This document shows, piece after piece, positions 1 to 8,082 of a stretch of 20,318 nt of DNA. Location of the stretch: assembly GCA_948585895.1 (NCBI GenBank), contig CAPBNZ010000012.1, positions 10,673 through 30,990 of the forward strand, read 5' to 3'. Under the pieces are notes generated by a model that saw only the letters and a list, made by a program, of their open reading frames with translations, ran no database searches and was not told where the DNA came from. This DNA comes from an uncultured Clostridia bacterium (GTDB lineage Bacteria; Bacillota; Clostridia; TANB77; CAG-508). Each line of letters starts with the position of its first letter. Within the stretch, counting starts at the first letter, position 1. Made by a program: the position numbers and the translations under genes.

Positions 1-1999
1 ATCTTATGTTATATTTTAATTCCAGTATTTGTAGCAATATTTCGGGCTTAGCATATTTCATATGGCATTTCTGGATGAATTTGGAATAAACAAGGAAGAA
101 AATACCTATTCGCAAACAGAAAATTTTGCTAACAATTATTTATATTTTTTTATTGGAAAAGTGTCAGAGTGTCAAAATTTAACAAACGATTATAATTTTA
201 TGGAACTAGAAGATGCAAAAGGAAATACTTTTTATTATTCTAACAATCAAGTGCGTTATAATTACGAAAATGGAATTGGTGCTTATTTAAATTATATTAT
301 TAAAGATAGAGAAACTGGGAAAATTTTTACTAATATAAAAAGCAATGATTATCAAGAAGAGATGGAGAATACAAAAAATAAAGAAATATATTGGAATATG
401 GTAGAAGGAAAAATAGATACGAATTTAGCGTATATTAATGAAGAGAACATACAATATAATTATGCCTACCGTCATTCTAGTTATGGCACAAGTCATTCAC
501 AAAAGGTAAAAGAATTTGAGGACTATGATATATATAGTTACTATGATGAGGAGAAAACAGCACAAGCAACGAATTTTGTGTTAAATAGAAATATTTATGA
601 TTTTATGTTGAAAAATAGAGAATTACCAATAAACAATTGTATGGTAAGTGTGATTTTTCTAGTAATGATAGCTGTTTATTTATTTTGGGCAATTGGACAT
701 AAAAAAGGAGAAGAAGGAATTTACCTTAATACCATAGACAAAATTCCTTATGAAATTATTTGCGTTATAGGTGGAACAATTGTATTAATGATGTTAACAA
801 TAATGGTAAATAGTTTTGGCATATTGATTCATTATATAGCATTAATCTTAACAATAATAGCATATATAATTGGTTATATAATATGTTGTGTATGGGGCGT
901 TACTACAATAAAAAGAATAAAGGCAAAAACATTTTGGAAAAGTTTTTTAAGTTATAAAATAATTCGATGGTTTTATCAAAAAGCAAGAAAATTTGCAGAT
1001 GAATTAAAATATAAAACACCTACTAATAGAAAAGTTTTTTGGTATTATTGGGGATTTGTATTTATTAGTATCATTTTAGGTATTTTCTTGGCATCAGCAA
1101 TAGCTGTAATCATATTAGTAATATTTTGGCTTTGGACGTTTTATCAAATAAGAAAGTACACAAGACAACAAGAAGAAATAAAAGAAGCACTAGAGCAAAT
1201 TTATGAAGGTAAAAATGATATTTATATAGATGATCAAGAACTAGAAGGAACACTAAAACAAATGGCAATCTATGTAAATGATATAGCAGGAGGATTTTCA
1301 AATGCTATTGAAGAAAGTTTAAAGTCAGAAAGACTAAAAACAGAATTAATCACAAATGTATCTCATGATATAAAAACGCCACTAACATCTATCATCAATT
1401 ATGTAGATTTATTGAAAAAAGAAGACATACAAAATCAAAAAATAGAAGAATACATTCAAATTTTAGATAAGAAATCACAAAGATTAAAAAAGTTAACAGA
1501 AGATTTAGTAGAAGCATCAAAAGTATCTTCTGGAAATGTAAAACTAAATATGGAAGAGATTGACTTAAAAGAATTGATGAATCAAAGTATAGGTGAGTTT
1601 AAAGATAGATTTGAGGAAAAGAAACTACACATAGAAACAAATATGCCAGAGGAAGAAATCAAAATAAAAGCAGATAGCAGATATCTGTATCGAGTAATCG
1701 AAAACTTATTTAGCAATATCACAAAATACACATTAGACAATTCAAGAGTTTATATTGATGTGAAAAAGCTAAAAACAGAAATAGAAATTAACATTAAAAA
1801 TATATCAAAAGAAAAATTAAATATAAATAGTGATGAATTGATGCAAAGATTTGTCAGAGGAGATAAATCAAGATACACAGAGGGAAGTGGACTAGGATTG
1901 TCAATAGCTAAGAGTCTTACAGAGTTACAGGGAGGAAAGTTTGATATTATTATTGATGGAGATTTATTTAAAGTAATGTTGTGTTGGAGACAGTTCTAA
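1..1999 (+). CDS. Sensor histidine kinase, 5'-partial, with a +1 shift at CGG
   Basis: Membrane sensor kinase that would autophosphorylate on His and pass the phosphate to a response regulator, probably encoded just left of the window. Counted from the ATG at 62: extracytoplasmic region to about residue 190, membrane segments near 194-213, 232-285 and 327-362, a short HAMP-like linker, the H-box VSHDIKTPL with His435, N-box ENLFSN (547-552) and G2 box GSGLGLS (608-614). The G1 DxGxG motif is not evident; the segment there reads NISKEKLNI. I do not take ATG 62 as the true start. Bases 1-42 encode ILCYILIPVFVAIF in another frame, the end of a first membrane helix, and the two frames join if CGGG at 43-46 is read as one unit, giving VAIF-x-LSIFHMAFLDEF. 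The C-terminal kinase domain is intact. Family certain; ligand unknown. Confidence 0.85.
43..46 (+). other. Candidate recoding site CGGG in the histidine kinase
   Basis: The upstream frame reads GCA ATA TTT CGG GCT TAG and stops at 49-51. Taking CGGG as one unit continues as CTT AGC ATA TTT CAT ATG into the kinase frame, so a hydrophobic helix flows into the extracytoplasmic domain. The preceding TTT would re-pair perfectly after a one-base slip to TTC. It is the first of three matching sites in the window. Support is weaker than at the other two because only 14 upstream residues are visible. Confidence 0.55.
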
Positions 2000-2031
2000 T
2001 TGGACATTTTTATAGAATTTAAGCCTATTAT

Positions 2032-2071
2032 AAAATAAGGATTTAGAAGAAGGTTTCTAAATTCTTATTTT
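2032..2071. terminator. Intrinsic terminator after the histidine kinase gene
   Basis: Arms 2032-2048 and 2055-2071 pair over 17 bp with a single G-U wobble around a 6-base loop (GAAGGT). The 3' arm ends in a T-rich tract. It begins about 30 bases after the kinase stop codon. The A/T-rich symmetry means it could work in both directions. Confidence 0.7.
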
Positions 2072-2169
2072 ACGATATAGGAAAAATAGATTTTACACAA
2101 AATGGCAAAACTGTTTTGGTAAGCTAACAATATATAAGATATATTGTATATTTTAACATTTTTTAATAC

Positions 2170-2199
2170 TTGAAAAGAAAAACTAAAATATGATAGAAT
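2170..2199 (+). promoter_or_regulatory. Promoter of the 2241 gene
   Basis: TTGAAA (2170-2175), an 18-base spacer and TAGAAT (2194-2199), preceded by TGA as an extended -10. It lies after the kinase terminator and about 40 bases before the start codon, so it probably drives the 2241-2927 gene pair. Confidence 0.55.
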
Positions 2200-2240
2200 A
2201 AAAAATATAAAAGGGTAGATGCTAAAATGGGGGAATGATA

Positions 2241-2915
2241 ATGAAAAAATTAATTGTCATCATAATAATTTTAGCAATCATTTTTGTAGGAATGATTGTA
2301 TATAAAAAGACAGTAATAAAAAATAGCAATATTAGTATACAAGAAATCGAAAAAATTGAAAATTATATAAATCAGATTTATATGTGGAAAGAAGTAACGG
2401 GAGAAGCATTACCATGTTTCGAAAATATAAATCAAGCGAATGAAAGATGGATATGGGAAGTAGTAAAGAAAAATATAGAAGATGATGCACCTTCCTATGA
2501 GCAAATCCAAGAAAAGGCAAAGGAATTATTTGGACAAGTTTTTATCAAGAAATTTCCAAAAGAAGGAACGCAATATTTTAGGTATAATGAGCAAGAGAAT
2601 CAATATGAGGCAAGTGAGCTTGAATTAGACCAACAAGGTGATTTATTTTTGCTAAACAAAATTGAAAAAACGAGAGCAGGATATGAAGTAGAAATAATAG
2701 AGTATTTAGAAGATTACTCACCAATGTTAAAAGAAGAGGCAGAAGATTTTATTATGATAAGAAACCTAGCAGAAGAAGAGATAGGAAAAATTAGTGGCTC
2801 TGCAGAGGAGGAAGAAACAGAATTGGTGAAAAGAAATATAGATAAGTTCAATAAAAAAAAGCTTAACTTAAAAATAGAAAAAGACAAAATATATGTAGAA
2901 AAGGTGTATGAATAG
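2241..2915 (+). CDS. Membrane-anchored hypothetical protein
   Basis: About 224 residues, not recognised. Residues 1-20 form one hydrophobic helix (MKKLIVIIIILAIIFVGMIV) followed by lysines. This suggests an N-terminal anchor with a large charged domain, probably extracytoplasmic. The rest is rich in Glu, Lys and Ile, with a central segment containing two tryptophans (RWIWEVV) and an acidic, probably helical C-terminal third. I chose ATG 2241 over ATG 2235 because GGGGGA at 2229-2234 is 6 bases from 2241 and directly abuts 2235. It has its own promoter, and its stop codon lies 11 bases before the radical SAM gene, so the two are probably co-transcribed. Function unknown. Confidence 0.75.
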   Translation: MKKLIVIIIILAIIFVGMIVYKKTVIKNSNISIQEIEKIENYINQIYMWKEVTGEALPCFENINQANERWIWEVVKKNIEDDAPSYEQIQEKAKELFGQVFIKKFPKEGTQYFRYNEQENQYEASELELDQQGDLFLLNKIEKTRAGYEVEIIEYLEDYSPMLKEEAEDFIMIRNLAEEEIGKISGSAEEEETELVKRNIDKFNKKKLNLKIEKDKIYVEKVYE

Positions 2916-2926
2916 AAAGGAAAAAG

Positions 2927-3814
2927 ATGTTAGAAAAATGCAATATTTGCCCACACGAATGTAACTGTAATCGAAACAAAGGAAGAATAGGAAGATGTAA
3001 AGCAACAGATAAAGTAAGAATAGCCTTATATAGTACACATAATTTTGAAGAACCTTGTATTAGTGGAAAAAATGGGTCTGGAACGGTATTTTTTTCAAAT
3101 TGCAATTTGAATTGTATATATTGTCAGAATTATGAAATTAGTCAATTAGGACAAGGAAAAGATATTACAATAGAAGAATTGGCAGACATATTTTTATTTC
3201 AGCAAAACAAAGGAGTAGAGAATATAAACTTAGTAACACCTACTAGCTATGTACTACAAATTATAGAAGCCATAAAGATAGCAAAGCGAAAAGGGCTTTT
3301 TCTTCCAATTTTATATAACACAAATGCTTACGAAAAAGTAGAAACCTTAAAATTATTAGAAGGCTATATTGATATTTATTTACCAGATTTAAAATATGCA
3401 GAAGACAATTTAGGTATCCAATATTCTAAAGTAAAAGATTATTTTTCGATAGCAACAAAAGCCATTCAGGAAATGATTAGGCAAGTGGGAATACCTAAAT
3501 TAAATGAAAATGGAGTTATTGAAAAAGGGGTTATGATAAGACATTTAGTTTTGCCAAATCATATAGAAAATAGTAAAAAAGTTTTAAGATGGTTAAAACA
3601 AAGGATACCAAAAGAGATATATATTAGTGTTATGGCTCAATATTTCCCAACTTATCAAGCAAAAAAAGTCAAAGACTTAAATCGTAAGTTAATAAAAGAA
3701 GAATGGGAAGAAATTGAGAAGTACATAGATAAATTAGGAATCGAAAATGGTTATATACAAGAACTAGGAGAGCATGAGGAGGAGTATGTTCCTAAATGGG
3801 CATTTAAAGATTGA
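2927..3814 (+). CDS. PflX-like radical SAM protein (COG1313 type)
   Basis: A 295-residue radical SAM enzyme resembling the family annotated as putative pyruvate formate-lyase activating enzyme. The Cys cluster CNLNCIYC gives C59, C63 and C66, the CxxxCxxC ligands of the SAM-binding [4Fe-4S] cluster, followed by the aromatic and Asn residues usual for activases (YCQN). The N-terminus holds a second Cys set (C5, C8, C12, C14, C24: CNICPHECNC) that could bind metal. The middle has the usual LPDLKY segment. The substrate of this subfamily is not established, and no glycyl radical enzyme gene is nearby. RBS AAAGGAAAAAG precedes the ATG. It follows the hypothetical gene by 11 bases. No in-frame CGG or frameshift. 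Confidence 0.85.
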   Translation: MLEKCNICPHECNCNRNKGRIGRCKATDKVRIALYSTHNFEEPCISGKNGSGTVFFSNCNLNCIYCQNYEISQLGQGKDITIEELADIFLFQQNKGVENINLVTPTSYVLQIIEAIKIAKRKGLFLPILYNTNAYEKVETLKLLEGYIDIYLPDLKYAEDNLGIQYSKVKDYFSIATKAIQEMIRQVGIPKLNENGVIEKGVMIRHLVLPNHIENSKKVLRWLKQRIPKEIYISVMAQYFPTYQAKKVKDLNRKLIKEEWEEIEKYIDKLGIENGYIQELGEHEEEYVPKWAFKD

Positions 3815-3839
3815 CTAGATTTTTTTTATCTTATATGAT
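3811..3839 (+). promoter_or_regulatory. Promoter of thyA
   Basis: TTGACT (3811-3816), a 17-base spacer and TATGAT (3834-3839). The -35 box overlaps the stop codon of the radical SAM gene, so transcription of thyA can be independent of it. The start codon is about 70 bases downstream. Confidence 0.6.
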
Positions 3840-3907
3840 ATACTTATCGCAGTTTAGGAATAGTGACCATACGCTTAAGAAAATTAAATAAAAAGGGAGG
3901 AATTAAA

Positions 3908-4766
3908 TTGACACAAGCAGATAAATATTTCAAAGAGACCTGTAAAGAAATCATTCAAAATGGTTATTCTTCAGAAGGTACCAATGTACGTACTAGGTGG
4001 GAAGATGGAACAGAAGCAAATTATATATCAATTGTTGGCGTATCCAATCAATATGATGTAGAAAAAGAATTCCCTATGATTACATTAAGAAATAATAGTG
4101 GAACAGTAAAAAGAGCCATTGATGAAGTGTTATGGATATGGCAGAAAAAATCAAATAATATCCAAGCGTTAAATTCACATATTTGGGATCAATGGGCAGA
4201 TAGTGAAGGGAGCATTGGAAAAGCTTATGGTTACCAAATGGGAAAAAAGTATAAGTTTAAAACACGAGAAGGAATACAAGAAATGGATCAAGTAGACTAT
4301 GTTTTATACTTATTAAAAAATGATTCATCTAGTCGAAGAATTATGACCAATATATTTAATCATGAAGAATTGAAGGACATGAATTTAGAGCCATGTGTAT
4401 ATGGGACACAATGGTTAGTAAAACAAGGAAAATTACACTTGATTTTAAGCCAACGTTCGCAAGATATGTTAGCCGCGAATCGGATGGAATATCATGCAAT
4501 ATGCAGCTTTGCAACATATGTTTGCACAAGTAGCTGGACTAAAAGTAGGAACATTAACTCACAATATAGGGGATTGCCATATCTATGATAGGCACATACC
4601 ACTTGTAAAAAAATTAATAGAAGCAGAAAGTATAGATGTACATCCAAAATTACTCATAAAAAATTCAACGAAAAACTTTTACGATTTTAAAGTAGAGGAT
4701 TTTGAAATAGAAGGATATACTTATAATAAAGATATAAAATTAGGAAAAATACCAGTGGCAAAATGA
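3908..4766 (+). CDS. thyA: Thymidylate synthase, interrupted by a +1 shift at CGG
   Basis: Converts dUMP to dTMP with methylene-tetrahydrofolate. With the shift corrected it is 285 residues, normal for the family. The start is TTG 3908, 7 bases after the strong RBS AAGGGAGG, giving TQADKYFKE. Visible parts are the N-terminal RTRWEDGTEANY region, the catalytic Cys163 in EPCVYGTQW, RSQDMLAAN and, after the shift, the substrate-binding segment GDCHIYDRHIPL. The frame breaks at codon 192: AAT CGGA TGG. Removing the C, or reading CGGA as one unit, gives AAN-G-WNIMQYAALQHMFAQ, matching the family without gap. Without correction the protein ends at 4588, lacking the C-terminal third. Both halves look under selection, and folA follows. 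I therefore call it a functional gene, not a pseudogene; a base-call error is the alternative. Confidence 0.85.
4481..4484 (+). other. Candidate recoding site CGGA in thyA
   Basis: The frame reads GCC GCG AAT CGG ATG GAA and leaves the conserved sequence. Skipping one base gives AAT (C)GGA TGG AAT ATC ATG CAA TAT, that is N-G-W-N-I-M-Q-Y, the expected thymidylate synthase core. It is the only in-frame CGG in the gene. The preceding codon ends in T, as at the other two sites. Homology on both sides places the shift within a few bases. Confidence 0.75.
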
Positions 4767-4866
4767 AACAAAAGGGACAGGTCTTTTTGTTTCAAAAATC
4801 AAAAAATAAAAGATAAGAAAAAAATAGAAAATAAATGAAACAAAAAGACCTGTCCCTTTTGTTTCA
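4764..4866. repeat. Perfect 31-bp inverted repeat between thyA and folA
   Basis: Arms 4764-4794 and 4836-4866 are exact reverse complements (31 of 31) around a 41-base A-rich loop. The left arm begins at the thyA stop TGA. Each arm begins TGAAACAAAA and ends TTTTGTTTCA, so each is itself a 10-bp inverted repeat around a GGGACAGG-containing core. The structure could act as a two-way terminator or an mRNA-stabilising hairpin. Its nested symmetry also looks like a REP-like or MITE-like repeat; that is inference, because only one copy is visible here. Confidence 0.9.
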
Positions 4867-4889
4867 TGAAAAAGAAGGAGAAAGAAAAA

Positions 4890-5384
4890 ATGTTAAGTAT
4901 TATAGTAGCAAAAGCAAAAAATAATATAATAGGAAAAGAAAATAAATTAATATGGAAATTGCCAGAAGATTTAAAAAGATTTAAAAGCCTAACAACAGGA
5001 CATACAATTATAATGGGAAGGAAGACATTTGATTCATTAGGAAGAGTATTACCAGATAGAAAACATATTATTTTTAGCCAAAATCCTGATTTTAAGGTAA
5101 ATGATGAGAATGTACAGGTAGTTCATTCCATGTTAGAAATACAAGAATATATAGAAAATGAGAATGAAAATTTTGTAATTGGTGGAGCTATGATTTATAA
5201 TCTATTAATGCCATATGTAACAAAAATGTATGTAACAGAGATAGATGAAGAATTTGAAGGAGATGCATTTTTTCCAAGAATTAATACAGAAATTTGGAAA
5301 GAAATAAGTAGAGAAAAGGGACCAAAAGATGAAACAAATCATTTAGATTATGATTATGTCGTTTATGAAAAAAGAAAAAAATAA
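4890..5384 (+). CDS. folA: Dihydrofolate reductase
   Basis: Reduces dihydrofolate to tetrahydrofolate with NADPH, regenerating the cofactor oxidised by the neighbouring thymidylate synthase. It has 164 residues, normal for the bacterial enzyme. Seen: MLSIIVAKAKNNIIGK at the start, LIWKLPEDLKRFK with Trp22 and the catalytic acid Asp27, the NADPH-binding TIIMGRKTFDSLGRVLP, VIGGAMIYNLLMP near residue 100, and a C-terminal DYDYVVYEKR strand. I chose ATG 4890 because the protein then starts at the family position with GGAG 9-10 bases upstream; an upstream ATG at 4866 would add a lysine-rich tail. It lies directly after the 31-bp inverted repeat. No in-frame CGG. Confidence 0.93.
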   Translation: MLSIIVAKAKNNIIGKENKLIWKLPEDLKRFKSLTTGHTIIMGRKTFDSLGRVLPDRKHIIFSQNPDFKVNDENVQVVHSMLEIQEYIENENENFVIGGAMIYNLLMPYVTKMYVTEIDEEFEGDAFFPRINTEIWKEISREKGPKDETNHLDYDYVVYEKRKK

Positions 5385-5391
5385 TAGTAAA

Positions 5392-5426
5392 AAGAGACAT
5401 TTATTAATGGTGTCTCTTAATTTATT
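5392..5426 (+). terminator. Hairpin between folA and coaE, possible weak terminator
   Basis: AAGAGACA (5392-5399) and TGTCTCTT (5411-5418) form a perfect 8-bp stem with an 11-base loop, followed by AATTTATT. The T tract is interrupted, so termination may be partial; read-through into coaE is likely because I see no convincing promoter between the genes. Confidence 0.45.
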
Positions 5427-5466
5427 AAGGAGACAATATTCATTATGTGGAGGTAAAGAAAACAAA

Positions 5467-6030
5467 GTGAAGATAATTGGTATTACTGGAAAATCAGGAA
5501 GTGGAAAGTCAACCTTAACAAAGTTATTGGCGAAAGAAATGAAAAGTGATTGTATTGATATTGACCAAATAGGACATGAAGCAACCTATAATAAACAAAT
5601 TGCAAAAAGGTTGTGTGAGGTATGGGGGCAAGAAATATTAGGAAACGATGGGAAGATTGACAGAAAAAAGCTAGGAAAGATAGTGTTTTCTAATAAAGAA
5701 AAAATGGATATTTTAACAGATATTACTTGGGATTATATGCAAGAAAAATTAGATAACGTGCTTCAAAAGCATTTACAAGATACGATTATTTTAGAATGGG
5801 CATTGCTACCAATTAGTAAATATTGGGAGAAATGTGATATTAAAATATTAATGAAAGCAGAAGATGAGAAAAGAAAAATACAAGTAATGCAAAGGGACAA
5901 AATTTCAGAAGAATATTTTTTGATACGAGATGCTAATAGTATAAATTATGAAATATATGAATTTGATTATATTTTTGACAATAATTATAAGCCAGAAATT
6001 ATGGAAAAACTAATAAGTAGAATAAAATAA
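5467..6030 (+). CDS. coaE: Dephospho-CoA kinase
   Basis: Phosphorylates dephospho-CoA, the last step of coenzyme A synthesis. It has 187 residues from GTG 5467. The P-loop GITGKSGSGKST occupies residues 5-16 (Lys14), followed by the family's DIDQIGH motif in the position of the usual DADxIxH. The later IILEWALLPIS and the terminal FDYIFDNNYK also match the family pattern of a lid followed by an invariant Asn. The start is chosen from the family N-terminus (KIIGITG); GGAGG at 5449-5453 is 13 bases upstream, a rather long spacing. An in-frame ATG at 5350 would overlap folA and add an unrelated tail. The sequence is somewhat divergent (GKSGSGKS rather than GGIGSGKS), so a related P-loop kinase is a minor alternative. 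Confidence 0.8.
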   Translation: MKIIGITGKSGSGKSTLTKLLAKEMKSDCIDIDQIGHEATYNKQIAKRLCEVWGQEILGNDGKIDRKKLGKIVFSNKEKMDILTDITWDYMQEKLDNVLQKHLQDTIILEWALLPISKYWEKCDIKILMKAEDEKRKIQVMQRDKISEEYFLIRDANSINYEIYEFDYIFDNNYKPEIMEKLISRIK

Positions 6031-6166
6031 GAATAGTAAAAATAGCTTTTGGTTAAAATATATCTGCCATATAATGCAGCAACTTAAAGGTGCATTTACT
6101 GTAAAATAATATATAGCAACTAGTATATCTTGAGTTTGTATTGATTTTTATTAGGGAGGAAGCGTT

Positions 6167-7165
6167 ATGTTCAAACCAAAAGCTATTTATTTTGAAAAAG
6201 ACATTTTAAACTATCCATTAGGAAAAGAGTTAATGAACAAATATAAAAATACACCTAAAATAGAAATTGAGAATCATAATAATATTGAAGAAATGAGAAA
6301 GAAGTCAAATAAAGAATTTGCTAATATGAAAAGAAATTTAATTATAGGTGTTAGAAAGACACATAAATTTGTAGAAAATCATAAAACATCAGACTATTTG
6401 GTACCATATACATCATCTGGATGTACAGCAGCATGTATGTATTGCTATCTAGTATGTAATTACAATAAATGTGCTTATTTACGTTTATTTGTTAATCGAG
6501 AACAAATGTTAGATAAAATTGTGAAAACATCCCAAAAGTCAGAAAAAGAATTAACTTTTGAAATAGGAAGTAACAGTGATTTAATCTTAGAAAATACCAT
6601 TACAGATAATTTAGTATGGACAATTGAAAATTTTAAAGATATCGCAAAGGGAAAATTAACATTTCCAACTAAATTTGATATGGTACATTCTATTTTGCCG
6701 TTAAATCATCAAGGAAAAATTATAATTAGAATGAGTGTTAATCCAGAAGAAATTATTAATAGAGTAGAATTTGGTACTTCAAGATTAAAAGGAAGAATTG
6801 AAGCAATAAATCAATTAAAAGAAGCAGGATATCAAATTGGAATTTTGATAGCACCAGTTATTTTGGTAGAAAACTGGAAAGAGCTGTATTTACAATTAAT
6901 ACAAAGGTTAAGTAGTGAACTTTCGGAAAAGGTAAAAAAAGAAGTATTTTTTGAAATTATCTTTATGACATATAGTTATGTACACACAAAAATAAATGAG
7001 GAAGCTTTTCCCAATGCCATTCCTTTATATGACAAAGAGATGATGACAGGAAGAGGAAGAGGAAAATATTGGTATAAAAATAATGTAAGAGATGAAGCAG
7101 AACTATTTTTAAGAGAGCAGATGAAGAAATATTTTCCCAATAATAGTATCAAATATATTGTGTAA
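6167..7165 (+). CDS. splB: Spore photoproduct lyase-like radical SAM protein
   Basis: Related to the radical SAM enzyme that repairs spore photoproduct, the thymine dimer formed in UV-irradiated spores. It has 332 residues, normal length. The cluster motif is CTAACMYC, giving C86, C90 and C93. The sequences around it (LVPYTSSGCTAACMYCYL) and the later TKFDMVHSIL, RMSVNPEEIINRVEFGTS and TGRGRGKYWY blocks match SplB proteins. Two further cysteines, C97 and C102, follow the cluster and none occurs after C102. I therefore see no counterpart of the hydrogen-donor cysteine (Cys141 in Bacillus subtilis); the aligned stretch reads FEIGSNSDLI. RBS AGGGAGG lies 8 bases upstream. It appears monocistronic, with a hairpin behind it. 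Catalysis could differ from the classic enzyme. Confidence 0.8.
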   Translation: MFKPKAIYFEKDILNYPLGKELMNKYKNTPKIEIENHNNIEEMRKKSNKEFANMKRNLIIGVRKTHKFVENHKTSDYLVPYTSSGCTAACMYCYLVCNYNKCAYLRLFVNREQMLDKIVKTSQKSEKELTFEIGSNSDLILENTITDNLVWTIENFKDIAKGKLTFPTKFDMVHSILPLNHQGKIIIRMSVNPEEIINRVEFGTSRLKGRIEAINQLKEAGYQIGILIAPVILVENWKELYLQLIQRLSSELSEKVKKEVFFEIIFMTYSYVHTKINEEAFPNAIPLYDKEMMTGRGRGKYWYKNNVRDEAELFLREQMKKYFPNNSIKYIV

Positions 7166-7167
7166 AG

Positions 7168-7207
7168 GGAGGATTCGAGGAAAAAACGAATTACTTCTCT
7201 ATTTTTC
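7168..7207 (+). terminator. Probable terminator after splB
   Basis: GATTCG (7172-7177) pairs with CGAATT (7187-7192), and the flanking AGGGAG and CTTCTCT can extend the stem with wobble pairs and a bulge. It is followed by ATTTTTC. It starts just after the stop codon. The stem is imperfect, so the call is moderate. Confidence 0.45.
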
Positions 7208-7281
7208 ACATAAAGGACAAATGCGACACCACATCATGGATGGAATCGTTATTGATATAATGGATAAATTTATATTTCTTC

Positions 7282-7310
7282 TTTAAAAGGAAAATCATAT
7301 ATGATATAAT
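7282..7310 (+). promoter_or_regulatory. Promoter of the ABC exporter operon
   Basis: TTTAAA (7282-7287), a 17-base spacer and a consensus TATAAT (7305-7310) preceded by TGA (extended -10). The start codon of the ATPase is 40 bases downstream. A second TGATATAAT at 7253-7261 has no matching -35 box. Confidence 0.65.
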
Positions 7311-7349
7311 GCAAACAGAATCTAAATAAGGAAAAGAGATGAGAAGAAA

Positions 7350-8051
7350 ATGCCATATATCGAATTCAAGAATGTATGCAAAGAATATCAAATGGGAGAA
7401 ATTAGCATTAAAGCATTAACAAATACAAGTTTTGAAATAGAAAAAGGAGAATTGGTTGTTATAGTAGGACCATCTGGTGCTGGAAAAACCACTACATTAA
7501 ATATATTAGGGGGAATGGATGTTGCTACTTCAGGAAAAGTGTGGGTAGATGGTAAGGAAGTAACAAAATTAAAAAATAGGAAATTAATCCAATATCGAAG
7601 AGAAGACATAGGGTTTGTATTTCAATTTTATAATTTAGTTCAAAATTTAACAGCAAAAGAAAATGTAGAATTAGCAACTCAAATATGTAAAAATTCTCTT
7701 AATCCAGAAGAGGTAATTGAAAAAGTAGGATTAAAGCACAGAAAAGATAATTTTCCATCCCAATTATCAGGAGGAGAACAGCAAAGAGTGGCAATAGCTA
7801 GAGCCATTGCTAAAAACCCAAAATTATTATTGTGTGATGAACCAACAGGAGCATTAGACTATAAAACGGGAAAGCAAATTTTAAAGTTGTTACAAGATAC
7901 AGCAAGAAAGGAGCAAATGACAGTATTAATTATTACTCATAATACAGCATTAGCACCTATGGCAGACAAAGTAATTCACTTTAAGAATGGAACAGCAGAG
8001 AAAGTAGAGAAAAATGAAACACCATTACCAGTAGAACAAATAGAATGGTAA
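7350..8051 (+). CDS. ABC transporter ATP-binding protein (MacB/LolD type)
   Basis: Cytoplasmic ATPase of 233 residues that would power the FtsX-type permease encoded 31 bases downstream. Seen in order: Walker A GPSGAGKTT (residues 40-48), the Q-loop segment VFQFYNLVQNLTAKENVELA typical of this family, signature LSGGEQQR from residue 139, Walker B LLLCDEPTGALD with Asp163-Glu164, and the H-loop in IITHN. The family includes mechanotransmission-type exporters and lipoprotein or peptide exporters. Which substrate or signal is involved cannot be told from sequence. Upstream is its own extended -10 promoter, with AAAGAGATGAGAAGAAA as a purine-rich RBS region. A two-component system near this operon would suggest antimicrobial peptide sensing, but the kinase at the left edge is too far away to argue that. 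Confidence 0.9.
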   Translation: MPYIEFKNVCKEYQMGEISIKALTNTSFEIEKGELVVIVGPSGAGKTTTLNILGGMDVATSGKVWVDGKEVTKLKNRKLIQYRREDIGFVFQFYNLVQNLTAKENVELATQICKNSLNPEEVIEKVGLKHRKDNFPSQLSGGEQQRVAIARAIAKNPKLLLCDEPTGALDYKTGKQILKLLQDTARKEQMTVLIITHNTALAPMADKVIHFKNGTAEKVEKNETPLPVEQIEW

Positions 8052-8082
8052 GTAATTTTTATCATTACGAAAGGAGAGAATT

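Noticed and set aside
4764..4866. CRISPR-like repeat
   Set aside because: There are only two units, in inverted orientation, with a 41-base A-rich loop and no cas genes.
6047..6075. Promoter with TATAAT at 6070 before splB
   Set aside because: No acceptable -35 box is found at the proper spacing (TTTTGG at 6047), and about 90 bases separate it from the start codon.
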